Assembly (NCBI GenBank): GCA_958295665.1
Contig: OY282560.1
Span: forward strand, 103,455,930 to 103,519,929
DNA: 64,000 bases
Source of the DNA: Tipula vernalis
Lineage: Eukaryota > Arthropoda > Insecta > Diptera > Tipulidae
Direction: 5' to 3'
Below, piece after piece: positions 11,209 to 22,900 of the stretch. Below the pieces are notes generated by a model that did no database searches, was not told where the DNA came from, and was given only the letters and a program-made list of their open reading frames with translations. The position numbers were made by a program, and so were the translations under genes. The number at the start of each line of letters is the position of its first letter. Within the stretch, counting starts at the first letter, position 1.

Positions 11209-11592
11209 GCGGTCGGGCGTTGTCATGCAGCAGGGCTGAAATGCGGGTTGAAGTTTGCAAAATTACTCGTGCTTTGTGTCCATCGTTTACGATTGTTGTA
11301 CAAGAGCCACTTTTCTCTGCACGTAACAATTCGGTCGATAAAAGAGTCGTTAATGTTGCGTAGAAGCATTGCGAAGCTGATCTCGAGTTGCGATCCCTTC
11401 AGACAATTCTTCCGTAAGCTCTCGAACCGTTACATGGATATCACGTTTCACCATAGTCTTCAGAACGGAATCGTTAAGAGATTCTTTCCTACCTCTGCCT
11501 TCCTGTTCTTCGAGAGTCTCATCTCCATTACGAAACTTTTCGAACCAGCGTCGATTGGTGCGATCTGTGACCGATCGTTGGCTTCATAGTAC
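11209..11592 (-). pseudogene. mariner transposase fragment
   Basis: The minus strand from about 11,590 reads DRTNRRWFEKFRNGDETLEE, then EGRGR and TVRELTEEL (the helix-turn-helix/linker region of mariner transposases). After a shift it reads LLRNINDSFIDRIVTC followed by REKWLLYNNRKR. Known mariners have DEKW there, so the first catalytic Asp is Arg in this copy. The end reads LLHDNARP, with much of the middle deleted. The fragment is cut off by the R1-type tail at 11,208. Confidence 0.8.
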
Positions 11593-11649
11593 ATAAGTAC
11601 TTATTATTGTATGTAACGAAGTGATCTAGTATGTGCCTCAATGGTTCCA

Positions 11650-11791
11650 TATGCTATATTGTACTTACAAATTAAAGAATCCAAATCCAGAGTGGAAATG
11701 GTTTAATAGATGATTACTTAAATAACTTTTAAAGCTAAAAATTTGCTTTGTGGTTTTAATATTGTCCGGCAAATTATTATATAATTTTATG
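11650..11791 (-). pseudogene. C-terminal sliver of a non-LTR reverse transcriptase
   Basis: The minus strand reads KLYNNLPDNIKTTKQIFSFK, then SYLSNHL and a stop. The pattern 'W/YNxLPxxI…SFKxxL' is the usual end of CR1/RTE/I-type reverse transcriptase proteins. It sits on the 3' side of the R1-type element at 11,792 and may be the target that element inserted into. No upstream part was found. Confidence 0.5.
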
Positions 11792-14238
11792 TAGGTTAGG
11801 TTAGGTTGGAGTGGCTGCTTAGGCAGACCTAGACCGATGACGGTCCATTGTGATACCACAGAATATATCCCCATTATCCCTATTGGAACCATTTCGAGCT
11901 ACTTATGGAGTGTAAGACGTCCCGTACTTTAATGTTTTCGAGATCCGAGAGGCAGTCCATCCTCAACTTACCCAAGTGCTCATGCCTTCTAAGTGCCAAT
12001 GCTGGGCACGAGCAAAGGAAGTAGACAAACGTGTCTTCCTCCTCTTCGTCCAAGCAGCTTCTGCAGAAGTCATTTGCCTCCAGACCCAGCCTTCTTGCAT
12101 GTTCTCCAAAAAGCCGGTGTCCCAGCATAGGGATATTAATGCCTTAGTGCGCCCCAAGTTCAGCTTTGACCAGACTTGTCTTGCAACTCTACAGGTGAGG
12201 GTGTTAGACCACCTTTCCACCGCTCAGTATAGCGCCTGCTGCCCAAGTGCTTGTCTCAGCGCTGTGATAGGCCTCCTCAGACTTGGCCTTTAAGGTTGCA
12301 GCTAGAGTGTCCTACCATGCCTAGCAAGTTCATCCGCCCTGCAGTTCCCCATGACGCCCGAGTGACCAGGGACCCAGATTACCTGGATATTGAAATGCTC
12401 ACCCATCTCATTTAGAGATGAGTGACAACTCAACGCCACCCGTGACGCCAAAGACAACGATTCTAACGACCGGATCGCCGCTTGACTATCCACATAGATT
12501 GCGATATCATCTGAGGATACCACATTATGCTTCAACCACGTTATGACCTCCTCAATCGCTACAACTTCAGCTTGGTACACGCTGCAGTAATCGGGGAGAC
12601 GAATAGAAATGTTTACATTTAATTTGTCACAGAATACTCCAGCTCCCACTTTGCCGTCTAGCTTGGAGCCATCTGTGAAGAATTGCAACGTTTCGGTTTC
12701 CGATAACGGTCTTCGAAGCGTATAGTAGGCTTAATGTAGTCAAGATTCGCCAGCTCATCCTTCAACGATCTAACGATAGTAGAGTGTCCTGTAAAAAGAC
12801 ACCTCCACTGAGAGACGGCTACAAGTCGTACAGCCGTATTTGCCGCCATCTGTTTGCCAAAAATGTCGACCAGAAGAAGGTGCAACATAATCTCTAAGGC
12901 ACTTGTCGGTGTCGACCTCAATGCGCCGCTAACAAGCATCCAGGCCGTTCTTTGCACTCTCTCAATCTTACTTTTATAAATTACCTTGTCCAGAGCTGGC
13001 CACCAAACACCCACCCCGTACATGAGTACAGGTCTCACTACAGCGGTGTAGAGCCAGTGTACCAGCTCCGGCTTCAGACCATATCTATGACCAATGGCGT
13101 TCCTACAGGAGTACAAAACTATAGTAGCTTTGTTTAGTCTCTCTAACATGTTGGGCTTCCAACTAAGCTTACTGTCCAAGATAATGCCCAGATATCTAGC
13201 TCTATCAGTAAAAGCAAGTCTCGTGCCATTTAAGGTAGGAGGGACAACTACCGGGATTTTGTATTTCTTAGTAAAGAGTACCAGCTCTGTCTTGGACGGG
13301 ATAATACCAAGTCCACATTTGCCAGCCCATTTCGTAACGATGGTAAGCGCATTCTGCATTACGTCTACAATCGTACCCAGGAATTTTCCGGTAACAGCTA
13401 AAGCTACGTCGTCTGCGTAAGTGATAACTTCAATACCCTCTCTCTCCAATTCTAGTAGTAACCCATTTACCACTATGTTCCATAGAAAAGGAGACAGAAC
13501 CCCCCCCCCCCCCTGCGGGGTTCCCCTAGTTACTCGCCTCTTGATGGTGGAGTCCCCCAACTTCGAGCTAACAATCCTGCTTCCCAGCATTTAATTGATT
13601 AACCATCTCAGAGGAACGTCCACCTCCAAAAATGACAATCCCTCCTTGATTGCCTCCGCTTTCACATTATTAAAGGCGCCCTCTATATCCAGGAAGGCCA
13701 CCAAACAGAATTCCTTTGAATTAATCGATTTCTCAATCGTACACACCAAGGCGTGCAGAGCAGTGTCCACAGATCTACCCTTTGTGTACGCATGCTGAGA
13801 CGGTGCCCACTTCCTGGCACCTATTTTATCTCTAATGTATACATCCAGCAGCCTTTCCAAGGTTTTCAAAAGAAAGGATGATAGAGTTATTGGTCTTAGG
13901 TCCTTAGGATAGACATGTGAGCTTTTCCCCGCTTTCGGTATAAAGACCACATTGACCTCCGTCCAGTACCTAGGAATATAGCCCAGCTTCAAACACCCTT
14001 TGAATATAGCTTCCAAGTAAGAAAGAATAATTACTGAGTTGTTTTGAAGTTCCGCTGGTATAATTTGATCCGGACCAGCCGATTTAAATGGTTTAAAACC
14101 CCTCAGTGCCCATAAGATCCGTTTCCTGGTTACGATATCCTCTGTGAACACTGACAGTGATTCCTGATGGTTGCTACGCACCAACATTTCTAGTAGATCT
14201 AGCCCAAAAGCTGGGTTAGAAATAGCTCTCAGGTGGTT
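11792..14238 (-). mobile_element. R1-type non-LTR retrotransposon, copy 1, 5'-truncated, (AACCT)n tail
   Basis: The 3' end lies at the left: TAGGTTAGGTTAGGTT followed by an untranslated region of about 90 bp and the pol frame. The 5' end breaks off in the N-terminal RT region near 14,238, so the endonuclease and ORF1 are missing. TTATG on both sides may be a short target duplication (weak). A second copy of the family lies at 44,727-45,623. Confidence 0.85.
11880..14187 (-). pseudogene. R1-type pol: reverse transcriptase, RNase H and C-terminal zinc motif
   Basis: RT: PRYWTEVNVVFIPKAGK, FLDIEGAFNNV (first Asp), TPQGG and YADDVAL. One TAA at 13591-13593 splits an otherwise continuous frame in the RT. 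RNase H: FFTDGSKLDG, YQAEVVAIEEV, YVDSQAA and HSGVMGNCRADELA, with all acidic residues present. The C-terminal knuckle reads CRSC…YFLCSC; copy 2 has His where this copy has Tyr. A net 34-bp loss near 12,125 relative to copy 2 shifts the frame before the knuckle, and another shift lies at about 12,660-12,690. The RT motif TPQGG is lengthened to TPQGGGG by a 14-C run (plus strand, 13500-13513) without losing frame. Confidence 0.88.
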
Positions 14239-17200
14239 ATGAATTTAGATTCATGTATTTAAAATTAGTATAATATATTGGTGTATATACTATTTATTAC
14301 TTATATTTAGTGTGCAAACAAAATTTATTATTAGGCACTTAGCCTAATTTATTAATTGCACTTAAAATGTAATTTTGATTTGTGTACTCAAAATTACAAG
14401 TGCTAAAATGTTTATAGTATGTAATAAAGCTGCTAGTTCTGCTGGAAACAGATTTTTAGCAGCTCTGTTATAAATAACTTTTTAAGATAAAACATATATC
14501 TACTTTTAGTACTTGTATTATTTAATACAAAGCAAAAATTTGTATTTTAAAAAACTTTTAAACATATTAGTTTCTTATGGCTACGCTTTAAAACTATTTA
14601 GTTAAACACATAAGTCACCAGAAGTCAACATATCCAGATAGGATTCGATGTGTACCTAATAATTTGGTTACCCACTATACGTAGGCATGGGCACTTACCC
14701 ATATGAAAAACAAAAGTCTTGAGAAATTACTTTGTCTGGTCGAATCAACATGTCAAAAAACTGTCATTTTGACAATCTTTCTACGAGTACTTTTCTGCTG
14801 CTCTTTGTTCTAACTGGAAAACGTTCGTAAGTACTGTGAAGCTTCCACAAATCGAATCACAATTTGCCAAACTTTTTCGTTCGATTAGAGAAAATTCGAA
14901 ATATATAAATTAGAAATATTCAAATTTTTAATCCTTCTGCATAAATATAAATTCGATTTGAGGATAAAACCGAGTAATAAAAGTTACTAGTTATTTTCTA
15001 TACAAAAGTCAAAATTCTATTTGAGTTACACTTTTTACCAAATCGCCCAGAAAAATGAACAATATTCAAAACGATCCTCGAGATCTAGAAAATTTTAGAA
15101 AATCGTGCGGTGTCTTACATTATTAGTGCTACTTCGTGGACATCGCACGTCACGTTATATACTAGATTGCACGTGGCAATCGAACATCCGATTCTGTAAG
15201 TGTTCGAGTTTATGATCCGCGTGAAATTATTAACGGTGTTGAAAAAATATAAATCTGGTTCACTTATGGTGCAAATGTAGCGGTATGTACACGCACGCCT
15301 ACAAACAATTATCAATATGAGTCACATAAAAATGATAACAGACTTGAATATAAGTTATTGAACAAACAAGATCTGTACCCAGCAACAGTACAGACGTGCA
15401 CACTGTGTGTGCATACGATATCTTTTTAGATATAAAGATTAGAGGATAATATCGAATGCCACAGGTAACGTTCCTATACTCGTTGTTTATGTATAAGATA
15501 CTAGTTTACAAAACAAAGTGATCAGCTTTCAATTGACTTCAGCGTTTTGTCACTTGTAAGTTCTTGTTACAAAACACCTTTAGTTGTATGATGCATGTCA
15601 TATACTTACATCAAGAAATTTTATTTTTTGTGCAATCGTGCAAATCCAAACAGTTTAACCAAAATATCGAAATAGACATTCACAAATCAATAAAATAGAA
15701 ATTAATTAAATTAATTTGCAATTTTGTCTCGTATGCCTTTATACGCCATATGATGAATGTAAACAATTCCAGGGTCGGTAATTAATCATTCAAAGCGTTT
15801 GATTATTTCAATTTAATTTTTGCAAACAGTTTTATTTTTACAGGAATCTATCTGATTTGTATTAACCTATTAATTAGTTGCTTGGTCTATCTTATCTGCG
15901 TTTTGTTGTTTAAGAGAGGTCAACACGGTTATATGTTGTGGTGACAATATTGCGTTTTGTCCTGATTAGTGGTGGTGTAAGATGATTTGTAAACTTTTTT
16001 TATATTATATTTATATTCTGAACATCCTCAATCGTTCTCTTGTTTTGTATTATTTACTAATCCATACAAATAGCCAATCTTACGTGTGTACATCTCGGTA
16101 TAACTCGTTCGGCATTTCAAATACCCTGTGAGTTTTGTCTAATCCAGTAGTATGGCCCGAGCTAATCAATTGATATTTGAGAATAGTTCTGGATTTGTGT
16201 TATTTTGAAACACAAATTAACGTTGGAACTGTCGGCAAGGGGTTCCATTCCTACTTAATCCGCACCACCAAAAATCAACGGGAAGTTGGATATACTTTGC
16301 ATCGGAAAAAGAACTGGAGATATTGGATTCTCAAGCTCCTAAACTGTTTATTGCTCAATCACACCAAGGCGTGTATACAAACAAAACTGTTAAATTTTGG
16401 TAATTTCTCAAAATTGTTGGAACTAATCAAGCGGCCTTTCTTTGATAAGAAACTTCAAATAGCTAACTTTAATCCAAACAAATTTACTTTGCAAGAATCA
16501 TCCATTTGCCAACATGCGCTGATGTTGTCTAACATCTTGTAGTAAAATCCACGAATGCTCTTGGCAGATTACACAGTTTTGATAAGGCTGCTAGACATTA
16601 TGAAAGAACCAAAAGCTTTCGGTGGTTTAAAAATGCTGAACGATCAAGTTGGCGAAACCATCAGAGAAACATGCAAAACAGATAATTATTGCAGAATGAT
16701 CGATACGGTACTTTGAAACCTAAGAACCAACTGCCACCCAAACAGCAACTCAAAGAAAAATATACAGTGTGACAACAAAAATCAACCTTGTGAATTTTGA
16801 CTTGATACCACCAGACATCTTCAACAACAATTATCCTTACAATTATATTTCTTGCTATCTTTCAAGTTAGATTAGGAACAAGAATTTTATAGTTATCTTG
16901 TAACCGACCAAGCAGCACAGTGATTAAAAAGCCCCATGGTTTGTCTTACTCGCTGTGATGTTGAAATTAAAAGAATGGATCGGGTTATTCAAGATCGGGG
17001 TTCATATATAACGCTTATTATTTTGTCGGAGCAAGAGGCTTAAAGGAGTTGGCAACACGAACACCTCCAACAAACACACAAATTAAATTTGATGATAATT
17101 AATGAGGTTTCTTCATAATTTTTAATGATTTTTTTCAATGATTATATACGTATTAGCTCACTTGCTTAGTCCAACTAGTAACCAAAATATATTAATTTAT

Positions 17201-17284
17201 TTGCAAATCGACATTAAGAAAATATTGCCCAGTCTAGGATGCTCGGAATCCATGGCATAAAACCGTATAATAACTTTTGAATAA
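14239..17284. other. AT-rich intergenic stretch, no recognised gene
   Basis: Low-complexity AT-rich sequence. Short palindromic patches occur near 14,320-14,350 (TAGGCACTTAGCCTA). The only longer frame is the one described at 16,177-16,542. Confidence 0.6.
16177..16542 (+). CDS. Unrecognised 121-codon frame, probably a transposon remnant
   Basis: It begins MRIVLDLCYFETQ and contains KLLELIKRPFFDKKLQIANF, ending in TAG at 16540-16542. Composition is basic and hydrophobic without membrane segments. Similar-looking but interrupted text continues (LIRLLDIMKEPKAFGGLKML near 16,570-16,640), so the original protein was longer and is now broken. I do not recognise the family; a P-element- or THAP-type transposase is a guess only. 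Confidence 0.3.
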   Translation: MRIVLDLCYFETQINVGTVGKGFHSYLIRTTKNQREVGYTLHRKKNWRYWILKLLNCLLLNHTKACIQTKLLNFGNFSKLLELIKRPFFDKKLQIANFNPNKFTLQESSICQHALMLSNIL

Positions 17285-17715
17285 GAACTTTTGAGTTCAC
17301 GGAATTGAACGCGATATTTCAAAACGCGATACGGTACAAAACGCGATATGGTACAAAACGCGATATTTCGAAATGCGATATGGTACAAAACGTGATATAG
17401 TACAAAACGCGATAATTCAAAAGGTGATATTTCAAAACACATATCCTAGTTCCATCGTACAAATTCAATTTCATCATAAAGGTGAAGGAAAATTTTATAT
17501 GTGAAATGAAGGAAGATTAATATTTTTAAAATATCGAGTTTTGAAATAACGCGTCTTGGAATATCCCATTTTGTACCATATCGCGTTTTCTACCATATCG
17601 CATTTTGAAATATCGTGTTTTGAAATATCGCGTTTTGTACCATATCGTGTTTTGTATTTTATCTCGTTTCGTCATATCGCGTTTTGACATATCGCATTTT
17701 GAAATATTGCGGTTC
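17285..17715. repeat. Inverted pair of short tandem arrays (AAAACGCGATAT units)
   Basis: The left half (about 17,310-17,440) repeats units such as ACAAAACGCGATATGGT and ACGCGATATTTC roughly every 17 bases. The right half (about 17,535-17,710) repeats the reverse complement, ACCATATCGCGTTTTGT and GAAATATCGCGTTTTG. About 90 bases of unrelated spacer lie between. Transcribed, this would fold into a long, mismatched hairpin. No protein is encoded; a minus-strand frame at 17,197-17,442 is an artefact of the repeat. Confidence 0.85.
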
Positions 17716-18414
17716 GAGCGGATTCCGTATATGTGATATGCTAGTTTTCCTTAAAACTGATCTCACATATTTGTGGCACAAAATATAGGATTAACTTTGT
17801 AATTGTTTCTTACGATTCTTGTTACGATTATTTGCGATGCACTTGAGTTTCTAAGAGTATCTGACACATATTTGTATCAAGTAGTTTCACTTAGAACCTA
17901 GTCGTAGCACATACAGTGGCATTATATTTTAACAGGTGAGTTTCTTCTTATACACCTAAAAAACGATTGAGTTGCTACTGAATGTTTAAGTAGTTTTATG
18001 CTAAATGTTGCTGTAAATCAAATCCACTGTATTTGAATTCGTACTTTAATTTTTTTGTTAAACAACAATAAATTATTAATATTAAAACACAGTAAGTTTA
18101 TTAAACTAACAAATTATTTAAAATTGTTTTAATCCATCTTGATCTTGGAGGAAAGGAGCGACCACTCTCAAATCCCCGTTTCCTAGAGGCTTATCTGTAC
18201 AATACGATGTTGTTTTCTACGGTTTGAGTACACAAGCTCAAACCCTATTTTACTAAGAAATATTCATATTTTGTTAAAAATATTTTTTTTATTTGCCAAA
18301 AAATAATTCTTATAAGAAATGCGATGTGCGATAACCGCTTTTCATAAAACACATATACGAAGCGAATCGCATCCTCAAAATCGCAAAAAATGCGAAATGC
18401 GTACCATTTCATAA
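17716..18414. other. Intergenic stretch
   Basis: No gene is recognisable. At 18,310-18,413 there are repeated GCGAT/GCGAAATGCG words and GTACCATTTCATAATAGGGCCC. The latter in reverse complement resembles the GGGCC-starting ends of insect PIF/Harbinger MITEs. Confidence 0.5.
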
Positions 18415-18530
18415 TAGGGCCCATGGAAAGTACAGAAGGAATTACTAATGTTTTCCTTTTTCTTCCTGTACTTTCTCATATGAAACAGTAGCCGCCGAAA
18501 ATAGCGTCGAATTTCATAGTTAGGCCCTAG
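18415..18530. repeat. Short element with TAGGGCC inverted ends
   Basis: It begins TAGGGCCCATGG and ends GAATTTCATAGTTAGGCCCTA. Inside is a hairpin in which AAAGTACAGAAGGAA pairs imperfectly with TTCCTGTACTTT. It is probably a small PIF/Harbinger-type MITE or two overlapping ends. Boundaries are uncertain. Confidence 0.4.
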
Positions 18531-18660
18531 GATCTTTAGAAATTTGAGGAAAAAGCGTTCGGTTAGGTTTTCGTTAAGGCAATTTTACGCAACGAAAAAA
18601 ATGTATGACTAATCTGAATCTCTATATATTGGCTGACTTAATGTAACAGACCCTACTTCT

Positions 18661-20061
18661 AGTGGAGGCATGGTGTATTGAGAAGGGCTTGCTCGATAAT
18701 CCGTCTAAGACTGATTTAAATGTCTTTACTAGACGAACAAATAATGAAGTTTTCTCTGTTCCCTCTCTTTTTGGAAAAGCGATTACTAGAACCGATCATG
18801 TAAAACATCTCGGTGTCTTCTTGGATAGTAAACTCTCATGGAATTACCACCTTGATAACAAAATTGAAAAAGCTACTGCGATTTTTTGGCAGTATAGAGG
18901 AGCTTTTGGGAAATCGTGGGGTCTAAGCCTCAAAATGTTAATATTTGTTTACAAATCGTTCCTTTTATCAATCCTCTCATACGCCTCCATTTGTTGGTGG
19001 CCAGTGGTTAAATTAAACACTTCTTTAATTAAACTTAATGGACTGCAAAATATTGCTTGTAACCATTACCGGAGCTATGTTTTCTACTCCACTTCTGGCT
19101 ATGGAGTCTATTTTGTATTTGCCTCAGTTGAACACCTTCATTTTAGGTACAGCTTGCTCTGCGGTGTTTCGCTTGAGATGCAATGGTACACGGAGTGTTT
19201 TAGGTGCAATGGTGGGGCATAGACTAATCTTTAAAAAATACTTTTTATTGATACCAGAAATTGATATGGTTAATGATAGGTTATTGCCTGAGTTCAACTT
19301 CGATAATTTATTCTCGGTGACTTTATCGGAGTTTCTTGCCTTCTTTTCTGAAGGCTCTTGCTCTGAACTTGGTGCTGGATTTGGAATTTATTGCCCTCTG
19401 AAAGATTTCAGATCGTTTAGTAGGCTGGGTTCGCACTGTACTGTCTTTCAGGCAGAATTACTTGCTTTGACTCATGGTGTTATTGAGGCTATGAGTTTTG
19501 CTGTTAACAACAAAAAAATGTTTTTCTGTACGGATAGGATAGTAAAGCTGTGTTGAATTCATTGAAAAACCCCTTGACTATTTCCAAACTTGTTAAGGAC
19601 TGTAAGCATTTCATCAACCTTCTTTGTTCTTACAATAGGGTTACTGTCTTATGGGTACCGGCTAGCCAAGCCTGTCTTACGATTAACATTAATCGGTCCC
19701 GAACCAGCGCCTCCCTTATCTTTTATTAGCGGTAAGAAGGCTATAAAAAACTTCGCTCTTAAAGAACTAAGGATGAAGTGGCGTGCTAGTTCTGCTTACC
19801 GTAAGGCGGGCTATTAGTGAATCAGATCGTAGGTTTACTAAGTTTGCTTTATCTTTAAAAAGAGACCAGCTCAAAATACTGGTTGCAATCCTCACTGGCC
19901 ATGGACGTTTTAAGCATCATCGCTTGGGGTTGGCTCAAGATGATATATATGATGACTACCTTGAAGATATAGACAGCTGTATTCACTTTGTATGCAGTTG
20001 TCCAGTTTTCGAAAGTGTTCGTTTTAAAGTAGGCTGCCTTCTCTCCCTTGGTCTAAACTGA
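18661..20061 (+). pseudogene. R1-type non-LTR retrotransposon remnant (late RT, RNase H, zinc motif)
   Basis: Plus-strand frames read: the RT segment after the catalytic box (PSKTDLNVFTRRTN, HVKHLGVFLDSKLSWN, YASICWWPVV); RNase H (SEGSCSELGAGFGIY, VFQAELLALTHGV, FFCTD); and a C-terminal ILTGHGRFKHHRLGL with HFVCSC. At least three shifts break the frame (about 19,040-19,200, 19,550 and 19,800). The usual RNase H start TDGS is SEGS, so the first acidic residue is changed. The 5' end is cut inside the RT at 18,661. About 130 bases of untranslated region follow, ending in an AATAATCATAATAATAAT tract near 20,165-20,187 that could be the tail. This family differs from the AACCT-tailed copies. Confidence 0.82.
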
Positions 20062-20199
20062 TCCAGTATAGATGGGATAGAAGATGAGGTGGGATAGAAT
20101 CCTAGGTTTGCATCATGGGCCCTTGTAGCATTGAGTGCGGAACCTTTATGGGTTCCAACCAATTTCAATAATCATAATAATAATCTAAATCTCCCAAAT

Positions 20200-22900
20200 T
20201 AAAAATCTTTTACCTGTTTCAAAATTTCCAACATAGTTTTAATTTGTTTGATACCTTAGCTTTGAGGATGGGGGCTGCCGCTCCCAAACCACCGCTTTTC
20301 AAGTATTTTAAGAAATTCCACGAAATTTCGAAAATATTGGTTTTCTATAAACGTATTTACATATTAACATAGAGAACCCCTAAAGCCACTTAATGTTGGA
20401 TCTCTTTACATAATGGTATAAACTTTGATATCGGAATTTGAAAATTTCTACAAAAGCCTCCAAAGCCCCTCCGCTTTGTTATTATTATTAATAATTTATT
20501 CAAATATTTTTGAAATACTCATTTGAATTGGACAAACTCCTTAGTCTATATACCAATAAGTATTCGGCTTCGATTCGAGTATTCTTAATGAAAGAGTTGA
20601 TAAATTTGAAATTCAAAACTTATTACCAAATTCGCATAGAAAAGTGCAAAGGTCCGGCCCTTTGCTTTCACCATCCAAATCAAGAATGTACGGTGAAACC
20701 ATCAAAGTATATTCCTCAGTACCAGGGTGTTTGGTGTCAGCTAGCAATTAGGTAGTTAACAGGATGGGGAATTATTATTAAATTTTCACTCAGCTCCCAA
20801 CATTCAAAAAAATTTGAAAAATTTTCCATTTTACCCTTCTCGTCGGACCTTAGAAGTTTCACGTTTTTCTGTGAGAATTATTAAATTTATTAATTTTTAG
20901 AAAATTTCTACGAGAAAATCCAAAAGAATTTCCGAGAAAATTTTCAGGAAACATCGCTGTTACTCTTTTTAATTCAATATAAATAAACACTCAGGTAATA
21001 GGATCTAAAATTTTAAATTTAAAAACGCGTTTAGCTTTAAATCGAGGTTAACGTATTAGAACTGAACTCGAAAAATTCACTAATACCCATAACTATGTAT
21101 GAACTGTACTAAAGCACAGTAGCAATTAAATGCTTCTGTAAAATTTTTTTTTCCTACTCACTCCTTGTAAAATGAATGCGGCCAAGGAAATCGACAACAT
21201 TTTTAAATATACATTTCTCTTTCATACAATTGGCCATTAATCTGCTTTATTAAATCACAGTATGTCTAGGGCATAAGATTGAAATCGGGTTCGCTCCATA
21301 AAATTTGCATAAAGGTTTTTGCCTAGATTTAGTCGTAAGTAAATCATTCAGCTTGTATGGGTCCTAAAATTTTATAAATTTGACTTTCCACTTTGTAACT
21401 AATAATAATTGATAATTTTTTAACGGTACGAACATTTTATTTCCGGAAATCAATTGACAAAATTCTATTACACAAATTGTCTAATTTTTTATTCTGACAC
21501 CACAACCTATACATGCATTAGCTATTATAGAGGAAACCAGATCATTATAAATTATAATACAAAATTTGTTATCGCTGTTTATTGATTGAAATTTAATATG
21601 TTCTAGTTTTAACATGGAAAGGTGTTTCTATTTACCCATTTTGATCTGCCTCAAACCTATATCAACATTTTCTCTAACTTCGTCTCTCTAAAGTCTAAAT
21701 ACGGTTTGTAGTGAATATTTTATTAACATTCTTTGGAATTCTAGACACTAGCCTTAAATAAATAAAACCATTTTAATATTTTAAAAGATAACAAATAGAA
21801 ATAAAAACTTTGCTATAAAATTGAAAACTTGAACGAACTCCCCAAAAATGGAAATTTATCTTTGGCTCGATTTCTACTATTTCACTTTCATTGATAAAAT
21901 ATGAGTTTTCTTAATTTTGCTTTTGTAGATGATGTCGATGTAGTGATAAAAATACCAAACAAAAAGGGACACGCCATAAACTATCTTGTATCTCTTCGGG
22001 TATATATGGCATTAGATTAAATAAAGTTTGTTTACCTTTGGTTAAGTGACATAAACATGAAATTTTATGTAAGGTAATTATGATCATAAACTATGTTTTC
22101 ACGTGCTATGAAGTCATTTGAACATTCGCCTTAGGTTTGAGAATTTAGAAAAACGTTGAAAATGGGCCTTAAATGGGGTCGAATAAACTTTATTTTCATC
22201 CGGCAACCAAACATTTTTTTGGGTCATACAAACAATTTGCACTAAAAACTACCCTTTAATAAATCTAGCTCGGAGAAAATTTTTACTTTCCCCCCAGCAT
22301 ATTGTTAAAGTATTACAATTGAATTACGAGCCTCACGGGACATTCGTGCATTATAAACGGTATACCTGAAGATGTTGTTAGAAGAAATTTTAGTTATTTT
22401 CACCCTCTAAACAAATAACTGATTATTTCAAGTGCATTTGGAAAGACATATTGAATGTCACGTTTGATTATAAGTATTATCAAAACATAAATTGTCTAGT
22501 ATAAATTGCATTCTTGAGTTTACGAGTATGATTAATGACGATACCGATTTGTTGTGAATGGGGGAATTATCGATAATTTATAATATTTAGGATTTTAAAA
22601 CTAAACTAACAAAAATCTAAATGATGCATTCAAGTCCATCGAACCTATATTAAAATTACAACGTTTAACAGTCAACAATGGAGCTGAAAATTATTGAAAG
22701 GAAAATTCGAGAGCTAAAGATGGGATAAAAATGAGTTACAAGCGGCTTTTTCCAATCTATAACATTTTACGGATAATAGGGGCAGACAGCTTCAACAAAA
22801 ACATCTAATCGTGAGAAAGGACGCAAGATTAAAAATATGGGTTTCGGAGCTGTTAAACAAACTGAACGAAGCATCCAATAATCACTGGCTTTCTAAAAAT
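20200..22900. other. AT-rich intergenic stretch
   Basis: No convincing coding sequence. The part around 21,041-21,280 shares words with the fold-back at 5.3 kb (AAATCGAGGTTAACG; TTTATTAAATCACAGTATGTCTAGG) and is probably a diverged relative. Confidence 0.6.

Noticed and set aside
11194..11589. Plus-strand 131-codon frame
   Set aside because: It is the opposite strand of the mariner fragment, which has clear motifs on the minus strand.
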